Source: Pelagophyceae sp. CCMP2097 (taxonomy: Eukaryota; Sar; Pelagophyceae). From it: a stretch of DNA of 26,549 bases. Location: positions 1 to 26,549 of the forward strand of contig MU657171.1 in assembly GCA_026770575.1 (NCBI GenBank), written 5' to 3'. Position 1 is the stretch's first letter. The number at the start of each line of letters is the position of its first letter. The translations under genes and the position numbers were made by a program. Below, piece by piece: positions 17,205 to 26,294 of this stretch. The notes under the pieces are model-generated. The model worked only from the letters and a program-made list of their open reading frames with translations, searched no databases and had not been told where the DNA came from.

Positions 17205-18641
17205 CTAGTAGTTGAAGGTGATGCCGCCAAAGGACTGGCCGCGCGGGCCCTCGCGGAGGACGCAGTCGGTTGGGAAGCGGTGCACTTTGGCGTCGGCGTC
17301 GTACGGGACGTCGTACGTCGCAGAGACACAGGCCATGGGCCACGGCGCGCGCGCGTGCACGTGCGCGCAGCCGTCGGGCATCAGCAGGCGCACGCAGGCC
17401 TGCGCCTGCGCAGGCAGCCGCAAACGGAGCGCCTCGTCGGACGTGGCCTTGTCGACCCACACGGTCGCTGCGGGCATATGCTCGGGCTGGATGCAGAGCA
17501 GCTTGGCCGACTTTCCGGCGAAGAACATGGCGGCGACCTTTTTCACCATGACGGCGTTGGAGTAGTGGTGGAAGCCGTCGCGTAGGTCGAGGGCGCTGCC
17601 GTCGATGCGGCCCGACGCCTCCCACGCTGCAAGGTCCTCCGCGGTGCAAATCTTCCACAGCGTCACCGCCTCGGGCGCGCAGCCCGTCTCGACGGGCTTC
17701 TCCGCGTTGAGGCCCGCCATGAGGCCGCTGAGTAGCTCCTCGTCGGCGGCCGCGGCGGCGGCAGCCGTGGCCGCGGCGGTGGGCACGGGCGCAGCGGGCG
17801 CGTCGTCATCCTCGGGCGTCGCCCACGACGCGCCCCAGCCGGAAGGCTTCTTCGGCCCGCGCTTGTTGGCCGCCGCCACGGTGGCCTTCTTCGCAGCGGC
17901 AGTCCCGCGCTGCTCCGCGGCGCGCACCTGCACGCGAGCGTCGCTTTCTGGGTGCAGGTAAAGAGAAGCGCTTTCTGGATGCAGGCAAAGAGGCGGTGAA
18001 AAGAGGGGGGCGCTTACGGTGAGCACGCGGCCGTCGACCTGCTTGCCCGAAAAATGCTCTTCGGCCCTGCGAGTGGTGGCCTCGTCTTCAAACGTCACGA
18101 AACCAAAGCCCTTGCTGCGGTTCGAGCCTAGCAACGACGACGCTTCGGGATCCGGCGCCGGCCACGATGCTGCCCCGGGCGAGCCTCTAATGCCGGTGGC
18201 TTTTCCAGGTAGCCGTCAGACGCCGCGTCCGTGCCTCGGTCGACGACGATCTTCGAGCCGACGACGTTGAAGCCGACGTCTGCGAACAGGTCGCCAAGCT
18301 TGGCGGACGTCATGGAGAAGGCGAGGTTGCCCACGAAAAGCTTGTCCAACCGGTCCTCGCCCAGGTCTTCCGCCGCAGCCGCCGGCGCCGCGGCGCCCGC
18401 GGCCTTGCGCGCGTTGAACCTGAAAGCGCGGCTCTGCGATGGCCGGACGGGCTCTTCTACGGTAGACTCGCTTAAGCGTCGCCTCGTCTTTGTTCGAGTG
18501 GATCGTGCCGCCCGGGTGCGCGAAGCGGCGGACCGGCGCTGGCGGCGGCGGCTTGGCGGCGTCGGCGGCGAAGCGCGCCGCGCGCGCCGCCTTGCGGTCC
18601 CCGTCCTCCACGGGGCTCGACATCGTCCCGCGCGGCGGCAT
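17205..18641 (-). CDS. RRM RNA-binding domain fused to DUF952, multi-exon
   Basis: The N-terminus (ATG 18641 or 18623, MSSPVEDGDRKAARAARF) is basic. It leads to FNARKAAGAAAP and an RRM: RNP2 is KLFVGNLAF and RNP1 is KGFGFVTF, followed by GKQVDGRVLTV. After a Pro/Ala linker (GWGASWATPEDDD) comes a DUF952 domain: LWKICTAEDLAAWEASGRID, DGFHHYSNAVMVKKVAAMFF, then LLCIQPEHMPAATVWV. A C-terminal region TYDVPYDADAKVHRFPTDCV ends GGITFNY with stop at 17205-17207. Introns: 17928-18017 is GT-AG, 90 nt and stop-free, so retention is tolerated in frame. The one between RNP2 and RNP1 is either 18115-18221 (GT-AG) or 18128-18213 (GC-AG). One near 18434-18467 (GT-AG, 34 nt) or 18420-18477 (GC-AG, 58 nt) is also needed. 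The role is unknown; RRM suggests an RNA target, and DUF952 has no settled reaction. Confidence 0.78.
17942..17993. repeat. Tandem repeat inside intron, 27-nt period
   Basis: Two near-identical 25-nt copies (17942-17966 and 17969-17993) lie in the intron of the RRM-DUF952 gene. On the coding (minus) strand each copy carries a pyrimidine tract followed by CTGCAYCCAG, so each duplicates a possible 3' splice site. Confidence 0.75.
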
Positions 18642-18929
18642 GTCGCGGTCGGGTATCGATCGACGAAAAATTGTTTGGCGACGACCCGAACATTTTCTCG
18701 ACGAAGAACACTTTGCCTCGCGCGGCGCGGTGCTAAGGGCGACCGTCTTCCTGCGCGGTGTCAAGGGCGGCGGTCTCAAGGGGGGTCAAGGGCAGCGGCG
18801 GCAGCGGCGGTGGCGGCGGTCGATCTTCGGTGTAGCACGACGGCGTCCTCGGGGGACCCGCCGACTCGGCTCGGGGGCAAGGCTTCTTCGTGGTGCTGCG
18901 TCGCCGCGGAGCCCAAGACGCCCGCGGCG
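18642..18929. promoter_or_regulatory. Divergent promoter region, RRM-DUF952 and ABCG genes
   Basis: The 288 nt between the two divergent starts must contain both promoters. No TATA box or clear factor site was recognised. An imperfect repeat of GGTCAAGG/GGTGTCAAGGGCGG-like strings is present around 18755-18795. Confidence 0.35.
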
Positions 18930-21053
18930 ATGGTCACCGACGAGGCGGCGGAGGAGGCGGCGGTGGCGATGTACTCGCCCCTGCACGGCGCAGAACCCGA
19001 GGGCCTCTACCTCGAGTGGCACGACGTGACGGTGACTGCGCGGCGTTTGAGGCCCGTGAAGACGATCATCCGGAACATGTCCGGCGACTGCCGCGGCGGC
19101 GAGCTCCTGGGCATCTTGGGACCGTCGGGGTCAGGCAAGACGACGTTGATGCGCGCGCTGGCCCACCGGCTGCCGGCGTCGGTGGCCATGGCCGGAACCG
19201 TCCTCGTCGACGGCACTTCGTTGGACGTCGGCGCCAACGGCTGCGTGGCCTACGTGGCCCAGGAGACGGCGCTGCCGGCGACGGAGACGCCGCGCGAGGC
19301 CATTGAGATGGCGGCGCTGCTGCGGCTCCCGGCGACGATGCGAAGGCGCGACAAGCTGCGCCGCGCCGCAGACATGGTCGAGACGCTCCGACTCGGCCCC
19401 TGCGCAGATACCATACTGGGCAGCGACCTCTTGCACGGCTGCAGCGGCGGCGAGCGGCGGCGCTGCGCGGTGGCGCTCGAACTCGTCACGGCGCCCAAGC
19501 TCGTCTTCCTTGACGAGCCCACGTCGGGCCTCGACTCTTTCGCGGCCTACGAGGTCGTCGACCTGCTGCACACGGAGCTGGCTGTGCGGCACGGCATTTG
19601 CGTCGTCTGCACCATCCACCAGCCCTCGTCGGAGGCCTTTCGCCTCTTCGACAAGGCCCATTTCCTCCGCGCCGGCGAGCTCGCCTACGCCGGCCGCGCG
19701 GGCGCGCCGCTGCGCAACTTCTTCGAGCGCGCCCTGGACAAGCCCATCCCGGCCGAGTCGGCGGTGGCCGATTATGTGCTCCTCGTCCTCCAGACTTGTA
19801 CAGACGACGAAGCCAAAAAACTCGTGCGCGCGGCCGGCGACGCCGTGCGGTCTGGCCTCCGCGACGCCGCGCGCGCGCCGCGGCCGGGCGCCATCGCGGC
19901 GGCGATGCGCGCGCGCACGCGCGGCCGCGCCAAGACGTCGACGTTTGTAGACGAGGTGCGGTGCCTCGCCGGGCGAGAGGCGCGCGCGTCGTGGCGCAAC
20001 CCGGCGCGCTTCGTCGTGGGAGTTTGCATCAGCGCGTTTATGAGCCTCATCGTCGGCATCATCTTCTTGGACATTGGCCGAGGGTCCAACGACGACCCCT
20101 CGGACATCACGTCCCACTTTGGCCTCTTGTTCATCATCAACGTCCAGGCAACCGGCCCGCGTCCATCGCGGCCGACCCGACGGGCGGCCCTCGACGGCCG
20201 CTCTACGGACATCGCTGGTCCCTGGTTGTGCGCCGCAATCGAAAACCCCCCTCGGGAAGAACCCCCCTCGGAAGGTCGACGATGATTATGCACAACCCTC
20301 GACGACGCAGGCGATGATGGCCATCTCGCAGCCGGTAATCCTGACGTTCCCGCTTGACCGCGGCATCCTCGTCCGCGAGCTGGCCGTGGACACGTTCTCT
20401 TTACCAGCTTATATCGTCTCCAAGCTTGCAATCGAACTGCCGTCGACTTTGGTCATCGTCACGTGCTCCGTGTCCATCCCCTGGTTCCTCGGCGCGCTGC
20501 GGTCAAACCTCTTTGAGCTCATCGGGACCACGGCGGTCATGGCCGCCGCCGCCTCGTCGTCGGCTATGTTCCTTTCCTCGCTCGCCCCGTCGCCGACGGT
20601 AGCGATGCAGCTCGCCCCACTCGTCCTCGTGCCCCAGATCATGTTCGCCGTGAGTCAGCCGGATGATGCATATTGACATCTTCTGGATCGTATGCCTCGA
20701 CAGGGTTTCACGATTCGCATCAGCCAGATCCCGCCGGTGCTACGGTGGTGCCACCGCATCTGTGCGCTCACGTACGGCACGAACCTGGCGCTGCTGAACG
20801 AGTTCCACCACTGCCACAAACCCGCCTGCGACCTGCTCCTCCACGAGAACGAGGTGCGGGCGCAAAAAGGCCAACGGCGCGCAAGAGGACGCTCGTCAAA
20901 GGACCCTCGTGCGCATCTCGTTTCTTGGAAAACGTCATCACACCGGCGCAGGTGGACCGCGACGACAAGGTGGTCTACCTCACCGTGCTGCTGGCCATCT
21001 TCGCCACGTTTCGGACGCTGTCGCTCATCGCGCTCCGCTTGCACGCGCGCTGA
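18930..21053 (+). CDS. ABCG-family half transporter, four exons
   Basis: A membrane ATPase exporting lipids or other hydrophobic compounds; half-size members work as dimers. About 602 aa with the ATP-binding domain first, the reverse order typical of ABCG. Walker A GPSGSGKTT is at residues 64-72, the signature CSGGERRR at 171-178, Walker B LVFLDEPTSGLDS from 191 and the switch histidine in TIHQPSSEAF. Membrane helices begin at FVVGVCISAFMSLIVGIIFL. Exons: 18930-20147, 20311-20649, 20704-20853 and 20952-21053, all in phase 0. Exon 2 has the typical FPLDRGILVRELAVDTFSL and exon 3 RISQIPPVLRWCHRI. The first intron starts either with GC after CAG (20148) or with GT six bases earlier (20142); both keep the frame. 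The signature begins with Cys rather than the usual Val or Leu. It ends 76 nt before the stop of the opposite-strand exchanger gene. Confidence 0.94.
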
Positions 21054-21129
21054 CGAAACCGAGGAAACGTAAACAACCAGGGATATGATTAAGTCGACGG
21101 CCCTCTGGGATGCCGCGCGCGTCTGAAAA

Positions 21130-23031
21130 TCAGAAGAGTATATCCATTTCGATGACGATAGACGTGGTGAGGTAGGCCGCGTAGAGCGCAAAGAGGGCGT
21201 AGGCGTGCCTCTTGGGCAAAGCGCAGTTGGTGTACCAGGCTGCTATCGAGGTAAAGCCGAGCGAGAGGGCGAGCGTGGCGAAGGACACGACCGCCTGCGC
21301 GTTGACTGCGATGTACAGAGGCCCGCGGTTTGAACAGTAGACTGCCACGGGTACGCCGAGGGCCATGATCTGCGAGAAGAGGGGCGAATTGAACACCGCG
21401 GCGACGGCCATTCGCGTGTTGCCCGCTCTGGCCACGGCAGTATCCGCTACGGCGTCGCCGATGCAGTTGCCCCAGGCCAGGGCAGTGACTCCCAGAACGG
21501 CGCTCGACAGCCCCGCCGCCGCGCCAATGGCCTCGAGGACGGCGACCGTCTCCGACGCGAGGAGGTTGAGCCAGGCCACCGTGGCGAGGAACCCGACGGA
21601 GACGAGCGCCGTCCGCGCGTGGAGCGACGGCGGCGAATCGGGTGTCGTGGACAGCAGCACAGCGCCGCCGAGGGCAAAACCGCAAACCAGCGCGGCGGCG
21701 CCGACGTTGATGCCTTGAACGACGGCGAATGGTTCGCCAAAGTCAAAGGCGACGACGCCCGCGGCGCCGACCATCGAGGACGCGGCGAGGTATCTCTGCG
21801 AGGCGCCCCAGGCCTCAAACGTCGCCGGCGGGATGGAGAGGTGCCGCACGACGGAAAAGGGCCACTCGACGACGTGGACTATTCGCGAGAAGCGCGACGC
21901 GCCGCCGTCCCAGTGCACGCCCGGCAGCGCCAGCGGCCGCCGCCCGCCGCCGTCCTCGTCCGAGTCGTCGCCCGCGTCGACGCGGCGGCCCTCGTCCGCG
22001 GCCGCGCCGCCGCCGAGCCACGCCGCCGCGGTCTTACACCAGCCCGTGCCGACGTCGCTTTGCGGCGGCGGGTCAACGTCGGCGGTCATGCCCGCCTCAG
22101 CGGCGATCCCCAGCAGCAGCAGGGGTGCTTGGGCGTCCGTGGTTGCGTCGCGCTTGTGGTCGCCGGAGTTGTCCTTGTCCCGGACGATGACCACGACGTA
22201 GCCCGCGTAGATTGCCATGAGCGCGCAGGACTCGGCGAGGTCGATGTGCCTGTCGATCGCGCAGCAGGCTATTACGAGGCCGGCGAGGGCGAGCATCATG
22301 GTGTCGCGCGCGAATGGCTTGGCGTCGAACGTCACGGGTTGCTCCGGCGAGACTATCAAGACGAGCCCAAGAACGACTGTGGTGACGAAGATGCTCGCGC
22401 CGAGGAGCTCTGCGAGTACGAGCGGAAAGTCTGTAGCGTTTCGAATCGCGTTCCAGGCGGTGAAGACGTCGGGCGCGCCGTTTCCACACGCCATCAGCGT
22501 CGCCCCGGCCACTTCGGGCGAGAGGCGAAGGCGCGCGGCCATAAACTCCAACTGGTCGATGAAGAACAGGTCCGCCGTCGTCCCCAGCAGCGAGAGGAGC
22601 AGGCAGAGCCATAGAGCGAGACCGGCCACGCGCGCGCCTCTGTACGCCGCGTTGGGCGCGGCGCCCTCGTCGCCGCAGTAGACGAGGGCGAGGTAGTCGA
22701 CGGTCCCCACGACGCCGCCGCAGTGCTGTTGCACAAAGGCGCAACGGTCGTCGCGTTTCGCGATGTGCTCGCACTTGATTTGCACGGCCGTGCCGTTGGT
22801 CCGGCCGTGCGGCGCTTGGAGCGCGACGGCGGGCACCATGGCCAGGCTCGAGACGAAGAGGGCCACGATCAACGTCCCACCGATGGTCCGCACCATGAAC
22901 GTGCCCTCGTCGACCGCCGCCGAATCGCCCGCGCGGCCCACGGCCTCGCGCGCCTTGCCCGGCGCGTCGGCGCGCGCATTGCCCGCCGCGCCGGGGGACG
23001 CCGCCCCGTGCGGCGCCCTCGCGAGCGCCAC
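21130..23031 (-). CDS. Cation/Ca2+ exchanger of the NCLX/CCX family, single exon
   Basis: A 633-aa Na+(or K+/H+)/Ca2+ antiporter related to mitochondrial NCLX (SLC8B1) and plant CCX. After an N-terminal hydrophobic segment (TIGGTLIVALFVSSLAMVPA) comes the family's cysteine-rich loop, with CAFVQQHCGG and VDYLALVYCG. The two inverted ion-binding repeats are ATLMACGNGAPDVFTAWNAI (residues about 177-196) and LGVTALAWGNCIGDAVADTA. The central loop is acidic (DAGDDSDEDGGG) and may be regulatory. About 11-13 membrane helices are expected. In the second repeat, GNCIGD replaces the commoner GNSIGD, which may alter cation choice. The start at 23031 gives a long Ala/Arg-rich leader of 45 residues that could be an organelle presequence; the next in-frame ATG (MVRTIGG) would remove it. 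Not transcribed with its neighbours. Confidence 0.9.
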   Translation of the reverse strand: MALARAPHGAASPGAAGNARADAPGKAREAVGRAGDSAAVDEGTFMVRTIGGTLIVALFVSSLAMVPAVALQAPHGRTNGTAVQIKCEHIAKRDDRCAFVQQHCGGVVGTVDYLALVYCGDEGAAPNAAYRGARVAGLALWLCLLLSLLGTTADLFFIDQLEFMAARLRLSPEVAGATLMACGNGAPDVFTAWNAIRNATDFPLVLAELLGASIFVTTVVLGLVLIVSPEQPVTFDAKPFARDTMMLALAGLVIACCAIDRHIDLAESCALMAIYAGYVVVIVRDKDNSGDHKRDATTDAQAPLLLLGIAAEAGMTADVDPPPQSDVGTGWCKTAAAWLGGGAAADEGRRVDAGDDSDEDGGGRRPLALPGVHWDGGASRFSRIVHVVEWPFSVVRHLSIPPATFEAWGASQRYLAASSMVGAAGVVAFDFGEPFAVVQGINVGAAALVCGFALGGAVLLSTTPDSPPSLHARTALVSVGFLATVAWLNLLASETVAVLEAIGAAAGLSSAVLGVTALAWGNCIGDAVADTAVARAGNTRMAVAAVFNSPLFSQIMALGVPVAVYCSNRGPLYIAVNAQAVVSFATLALSLGFTSIAAWYTNCALPKRHAYALFALYAAYLTTSIVIEMDILF

Positions 23032-23353
23032 CGTGTGCGGCGAGCGCGCGCCGGCGGCCTAGGCCTCGGCTGGGGCGAAGCCAAGATGCCTCCCGAAAAG
23101 CCGCATGCAACCCACCGACTCGAGGCCGTCCAAGCTCGGCGTAACCCGCCGCAACGCCAGGGCTCAAATGGGCCTCCGAAAAGGTCTCGACCGCGCCAAA
23201 TCGAGACGCCCGTCACAGGAGGACCGACTGCTCCAACACGCGCCAGTGGTGCGCCCCTCCCTCGAGAGACCAAGCCCTCGAGAGGTCCTTGAACGCGAAG
23301 CTGCGGCGGAGGAAAGCCTTGAAAGCCCGCGGACATATGAAATGAAATCTCCA
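23032..23353. other. Intergenic, upstream of exchanger and of small UIM gene
   Basis: Promoter space for the divergent exchanger. A plus-strand frame stays open from 23105 into the next gene and might extend its N-terminus (TDSRPSKLGVTRRNARAQM and onward), but its sequence has no recognised motif. Confidence 0.4.
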
Positions 23354-23693
23354 ATGGAAGCTATGGTGTCCGTCGGCTTTGAATCGCGTGATCATGATGC
23401 GCGGCATCTACTCTATGGTAACCGACGAGGCGGAGACGTGACTGCCGCCTTCCCCGCGGCGAGTTTCCGCGGGCCCTCGTGCAGGTGTTTACAGGAGCAG
23501 CGCAGTTCGAGAATTCGACGAGGACCTAGCCGCAGCGGCATTAGCTGCGTCTCTAGCCGAAGTTAAAGTTGAACGAATCAGAGGCAGTGGAAGACTCCCA
23601 ACAACCTTCGACTCCGACGGCCCCCATGTGCCTCAGAACGTGCCTGGGGGCGACTCCGACGAACAGGCAGAGCCTGGTGCGATGAATGATTAA
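23354..23693 (+). CDS. Possible small protein with a ubiquitin-interacting motif, two exons
   Basis: Proposed exons 23354-23417 (MEAMVSVGFESRDHDARHLL) and 23485-23693, joined by a 67-nt GT-AG intron (G|GTAACC to GTGCAG|GT) in phase 1, giving about 90 aa. The second exon contains EFDEDLAAAALAASLAEVKV, which fits the ubiquitin-interacting motif (acidic run, Leu, Ala-Leu, invariant Ser). The end is acidic and polar (GGDSDEQAEPGAMND) with TAA at 23691. The first exon has the MVSVGFE start of a UBA helix but is too short for a whole UBA domain. The start may lie further upstream, in the frame open from 23105. The call depends on one short motif, so it is tentative. Confidence 0.35.
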
Positions 23694-23995
23694 ACGCAGC
23701 AGCATCTCGCCCGTGTCGTTCGTTGGACCCTGAGCCCGTCGCGCAGCCTTCCCTTTTTGCGCAGCAACTCCCCGATAGAGCAACCCTTTCCCCAAACACT
23801 TATTCATTTTCGAATTTTCGAAATTGCATTGTCCTCGGGGGTTTCGCTTCAAAGTGAATACAAAAAAGGTCTCCATTCGGATTTCGAACGAAGTCGCAGT
23901 TTGCCTCGCCCACACCGCACTTCGCCGGCCGCCGCCGCCGCATTTTCCCGCCGTCGCATTTTCCCGCCGTCGTATACGCCTGTGGCACCATCAAC
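23694..23995. promoter_or_regulatory. Promoter region of the F-box/LRR gene
   Basis: Contains an AT-rich palindrome TTTCGAATTTTCGAAA (23808-23823), with a GAAttTTC core like a heat-shock half pair. Just before the start, a 16-bp unit GCATTTTCCCGCCGTC occurs twice in tandem (23940-23955, 23956-23971). Each copy contains TTTCCCGC, a perfect E2F/DP consensus, 29-52 nt upstream of the ATG at 23996. Confidence 0.45.
23940..23971. repeat. Tandem 16-bp repeat carrying E2F-like sites
   Basis: Two exact copies of GCATTTTCCCGCCGTC. TTTCCCGC occurs at 23944-23951 and 23960-23967. Confidence 0.85.
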
Positions 23996-25222
23996 ATGGT
24001 GCCTGCATCGAAAACGGTGCGCAGCGCCTGCGACGCGCTCCAGAACGGCCAGAGCTGGCTTCCTCTTTTAAACTTCCGCGACGTCGACGCCTCCGCCGGC
24101 CCGCTCGCCTACCTCGACGCCTACGATCGCGCCGCGTGCGAGGCCGTCTCGCGCGGCTGGCGCGACGAGGCGAAGGCGCCGCAACTTTGGGTCGAGTTTA
24201 CGGCGCCGCGGAGACTCAAACGCACCGACGCGCCGCTCCTCTCTCTTTTCGCCAATGACTGCGCCATCAGCCTCCGCGCCATCGACGCCGGCTTAGCGCA
24301 CGTCACCGACGCCGTTTTAGCGCTCGTCGCGTTGAACTGCCCTCACCTCAGGCGCCTCGACGTCTGCAACGCGAGAACGGTCACTGACGCCGCGATCGCA
24401 ATCGTCGCGTCCAAGTGCTCGGACCTCTCCGTCGTCAACGTCTCAGGCTGCGTCGGCCTCACGGATGCAGCTGTAAAGGCGCTGTGTGCGCTGCCTCTTT
24501 TATCGCTCGCCACTGGACACTGCCGAAATATCACCGACGCGGCACTCTCCGCCGTCGCCGACGGCTGCGCGCGCACGCTGCGGCGCCTCGACGTGCGTGG
24601 CTGCGGCCGCGTCGGCGACGATTCGATGCGGCGCGTGGCGGCGGAGTGTTCAAGGTTGGAGTTTTTGTGCGTCGCCGACTGCACAAAGCTCACAGACGCC
24701 TCCATCACCGCCTTTGCACGATGCGCTCACCTCGCGCACGTCGACGTCGGCTGGCTGCCGCAGCTCACGGACTTTGCAGTCGTCGCGTTGGCGGCGTGCC
24801 CGCTCGTTTTCTTCGAAGGCGGCTGCTGCCGTAGACTCTCCGACGCGTCCATCTTCGCGCTCGCAAACTGCCGCAGCCTTAAACACATCGGCCTCGACGG
24901 CTGCGGCGTCACGGACGCCGGCGTACACGCGCTCTGCACGCGGCGCTGCGCGGGCGACTCCGCGGGCGACGCGCGGCCCGCTTTGGCGTCGCTGCGCCTC
25001 GGTGGCTGCGGCCTCTCCGACGCGGCGCTCCTAAACCTCGCGGCGGGCCAGCGCGGACTCGTCTCCCTCGACGTCAGCGGCGTCGCGGGGCTCACCTGCG
25101 GCGCGCTCGACGCCCTACGCCGAGGCTGCGCGGGGCTTGTTGATTTTGACGCCGCGCACTGCGCCGCGCACTGTCCTCTGCCAGAGGCTCCGGCGCGCCG
25201 GGGCTCCTGTGATTCAGTGTGA
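23996..25222 (+). CDS. F-box-like / leucine-rich repeat protein (AMN1/FBXL type), single exon
   Basis: A 408-aa protein of cysteine-containing LRRs, the kind that bring substrates to SCF ubiquitin ligases. Residues 37-70 (LAYLDAYDRAACEAVSRGWR to APQLWVEF) form a weak F-box: the '..R...VSR.W...A..P.LW' pattern is there. From about residue 95, at least ten repeats follow the pattern C..L..LDV..C..VTDAA: CPHLRRLDVCNARTVTDAAI; CSDLSVVNVSGCVGLTDAAV; LRRLDVRGCGRVGDDSM; LEFLCVADCTKLTDASI; LKHIGLDGCGVTDAGV; and so on. The stop is at 25220-25222 and the downstream sequence turns AT-rich. The tandem E2F-like sites upstream hint at cell-cycle control, which would suit an AMN1/Skp2-type protein. No intron is needed. 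Confidence 0.88.
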   Translation: MVPASKTVRSACDALQNGQSWLPLLNFRDVDASAGPLAYLDAYDRAACEAVSRGWRDEAKAPQLWVEFTAPRRLKRTDAPLLSLFANDCAISLRAIDAGLAHVTDAVLALVALNCPHLRRLDVCNARTVTDAAIAIVASKCSDLSVVNVSGCVGLTDAAVKALCALPLLSLATGHCRNITDAALSAVADGCARTLRRLDVRGCGRVGDDSMRRVAAECSRLEFLCVADCTKLTDASITAFARCAHLAHVDVGWLPQLTDFAVVALAACPLVFFEGGCCRRLSDASIFALANCRSLKHIGLDGCGVTDAGVHALCTRRCAGDSAGDARPALASLRLGGCGLSDAALLNLAAGQRGLVSLDVSGVAGLTCGALDALRRGCAGLVDFDAAHCAAHCPLPEAPARRGSCDSV

Positions 25223-25592
25223 ATAATCCAATTTAAATATGTCTTGATACAAATGTACGCGTGGGTCACGCCGTGCGCGTCTCTTGCCGCGCGGCTGGGC
25301 ACGGGCTCTTGCGACGAGCATCGACGCCCGGTCGAGTCTTCCTCCTCTTGCGCGCCCGACGTGGGCGTACAAGGTCGCGCATCCGGAACGTCGCACTCCC
25401 GAGGAGCACCACAGGATTCGGAATTCGCGTCCCGAGTTCCTCGCCTGCTGAGACGGCGACAAACAAACGAAGCACGTCGTCCGGAACCGAGCCTTTGCCG
25501 TCGGACCGAGCCTTGCCGTCCCCGTCGCCGTCACGCTTGTCCAGGGTGTTTGGAGTCTGTGTAATCACGGGAGGGGGTCCCCGGGTCCTTGA
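25223..25592. other. Convergent intergenic region
   Basis: Lies between the stop of the F-box/LRR gene and the stop of the opposite-strand MYND gene, so it holds both 3' UTRs. The first 30 nt are AT-rich. A tandem repeat is at 25486-25522. No SECIS-type hairpin could be built on either strand. Confidence 0.5.
25486..25522. repeat. Short tandem repeat, 18-19 nt unit
   Basis: ACCGAGCCTTTGCCGTCGG (25486-25504) is followed directly by a copy lacking one T and with two end changes (25505-25522). Confidence 0.75.
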
Positions 25593-26214
25593 TCAGGAGC
25601 CCCAGCAGGTGTTGAAGGTGCCCGGTTTCGTGCGGTTCACAATCTCGAGGTACGCCTGGTTGCACTCGAAGAACGCCGCGCCGCGGGGGCCCTTGAGCTG
25701 GCTCCAGAAGTCGAGGGCCGTGACGCCGCGCGCATCGTCCGCGGCGGTGACGACGAGGGCTGCGTCCTTCTGCGCGTTGCCGCCCATGCCGTAGCAGTAG
25801 CACCGGCGCGACTTGAGCAGGACGAGGTCCGCGTACGGATAGACGACGCGGTCCGAGACGTCGACCAGCGTCCCGCCCCCGTTGTCGAACATCGAGATCG
25901 CGCCAGCGGCGTTGACCCACTGGACGACGCGGCCCGGCACTTCGCCGTCAAAGTCCATGTCGACGACATCCAGCATGATCGGCTCGTTTGGCCGGTCCGC
26001 GGCGAGGGTCCGCCCGAGCGCGCGCTGCAGCTTGCTGCTGCCGCCGCAGGCGGCCTTGTGCGCGGGCCACGCCGCGCGCTGTCATCCCCGGTCGCAGAGC
26101 GGCCTCGCCGCAGCCCATGCAAGTGAGCAGGCGTTTTTCTTCCGTCGACTCGATACCGCAGTGCAAGCACCGCCGCTTCGTCGCGCTCACCGGCTCCCGG
26201 CCGTGGGACAGCAT
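25593..26214 (-). pseudogene. MYND zinc-finger protein, disrupted by a frameshift and an in-frame TGA
   Basis: From ATG 26214 the minus strand reads KRRCLHCGIESTEEKRLLTC then MGCGEA, the first two Cys pairs of a MYND finger. The reading frame must then shift (one base too many or two missing near 26098-26102) to give LCDRG-TGA-QRAAWPAHKAACG, the second half. The TGA (26082-26084) falls exactly on the Cys of the usual YCxxxCQ. Beyond it the frame is open to the stop at 25593-25595, with SSKLQRALGRTL, PIMLDVVDMDFDGEVPGRV, LLKSRRCYCYGMGGNAQKD and FFECNQAYLEIVNRTKPGTF; this region was not recognised. MYND fingers bind proline-rich protein partners. Either the gene is decayed, the sequence has errors here, or the TGA is recoded. 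No SECIS was found downstream. Confidence 0.6.
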
Positions 26215-26294
26215 CCTCGAGAGGCCTCGAGCCTGGCCCCGGGGAGCCTCCTGCCGCCCGTGGCGTCGACGGGGCGAGGCCTAGCAGGCTCCGA

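Noticed and set aside
23213..23407. Minus-strand frame of 64 codons upstream of the exchanger
   Set aside because: No domain, coding neighbours or splice partners; it overlaps the better supported plus-strand UIM exon.
25440..25540. Possible SECIS for the MYND gene (GACGGCGAC pairing with GTCGCCGTC, minus strand)
   Set aside because: The loop is about 60 nt, there is no UGA/GA quartet flanking the stem and no correctly spaced AA; it does not meet SECIS requirements.
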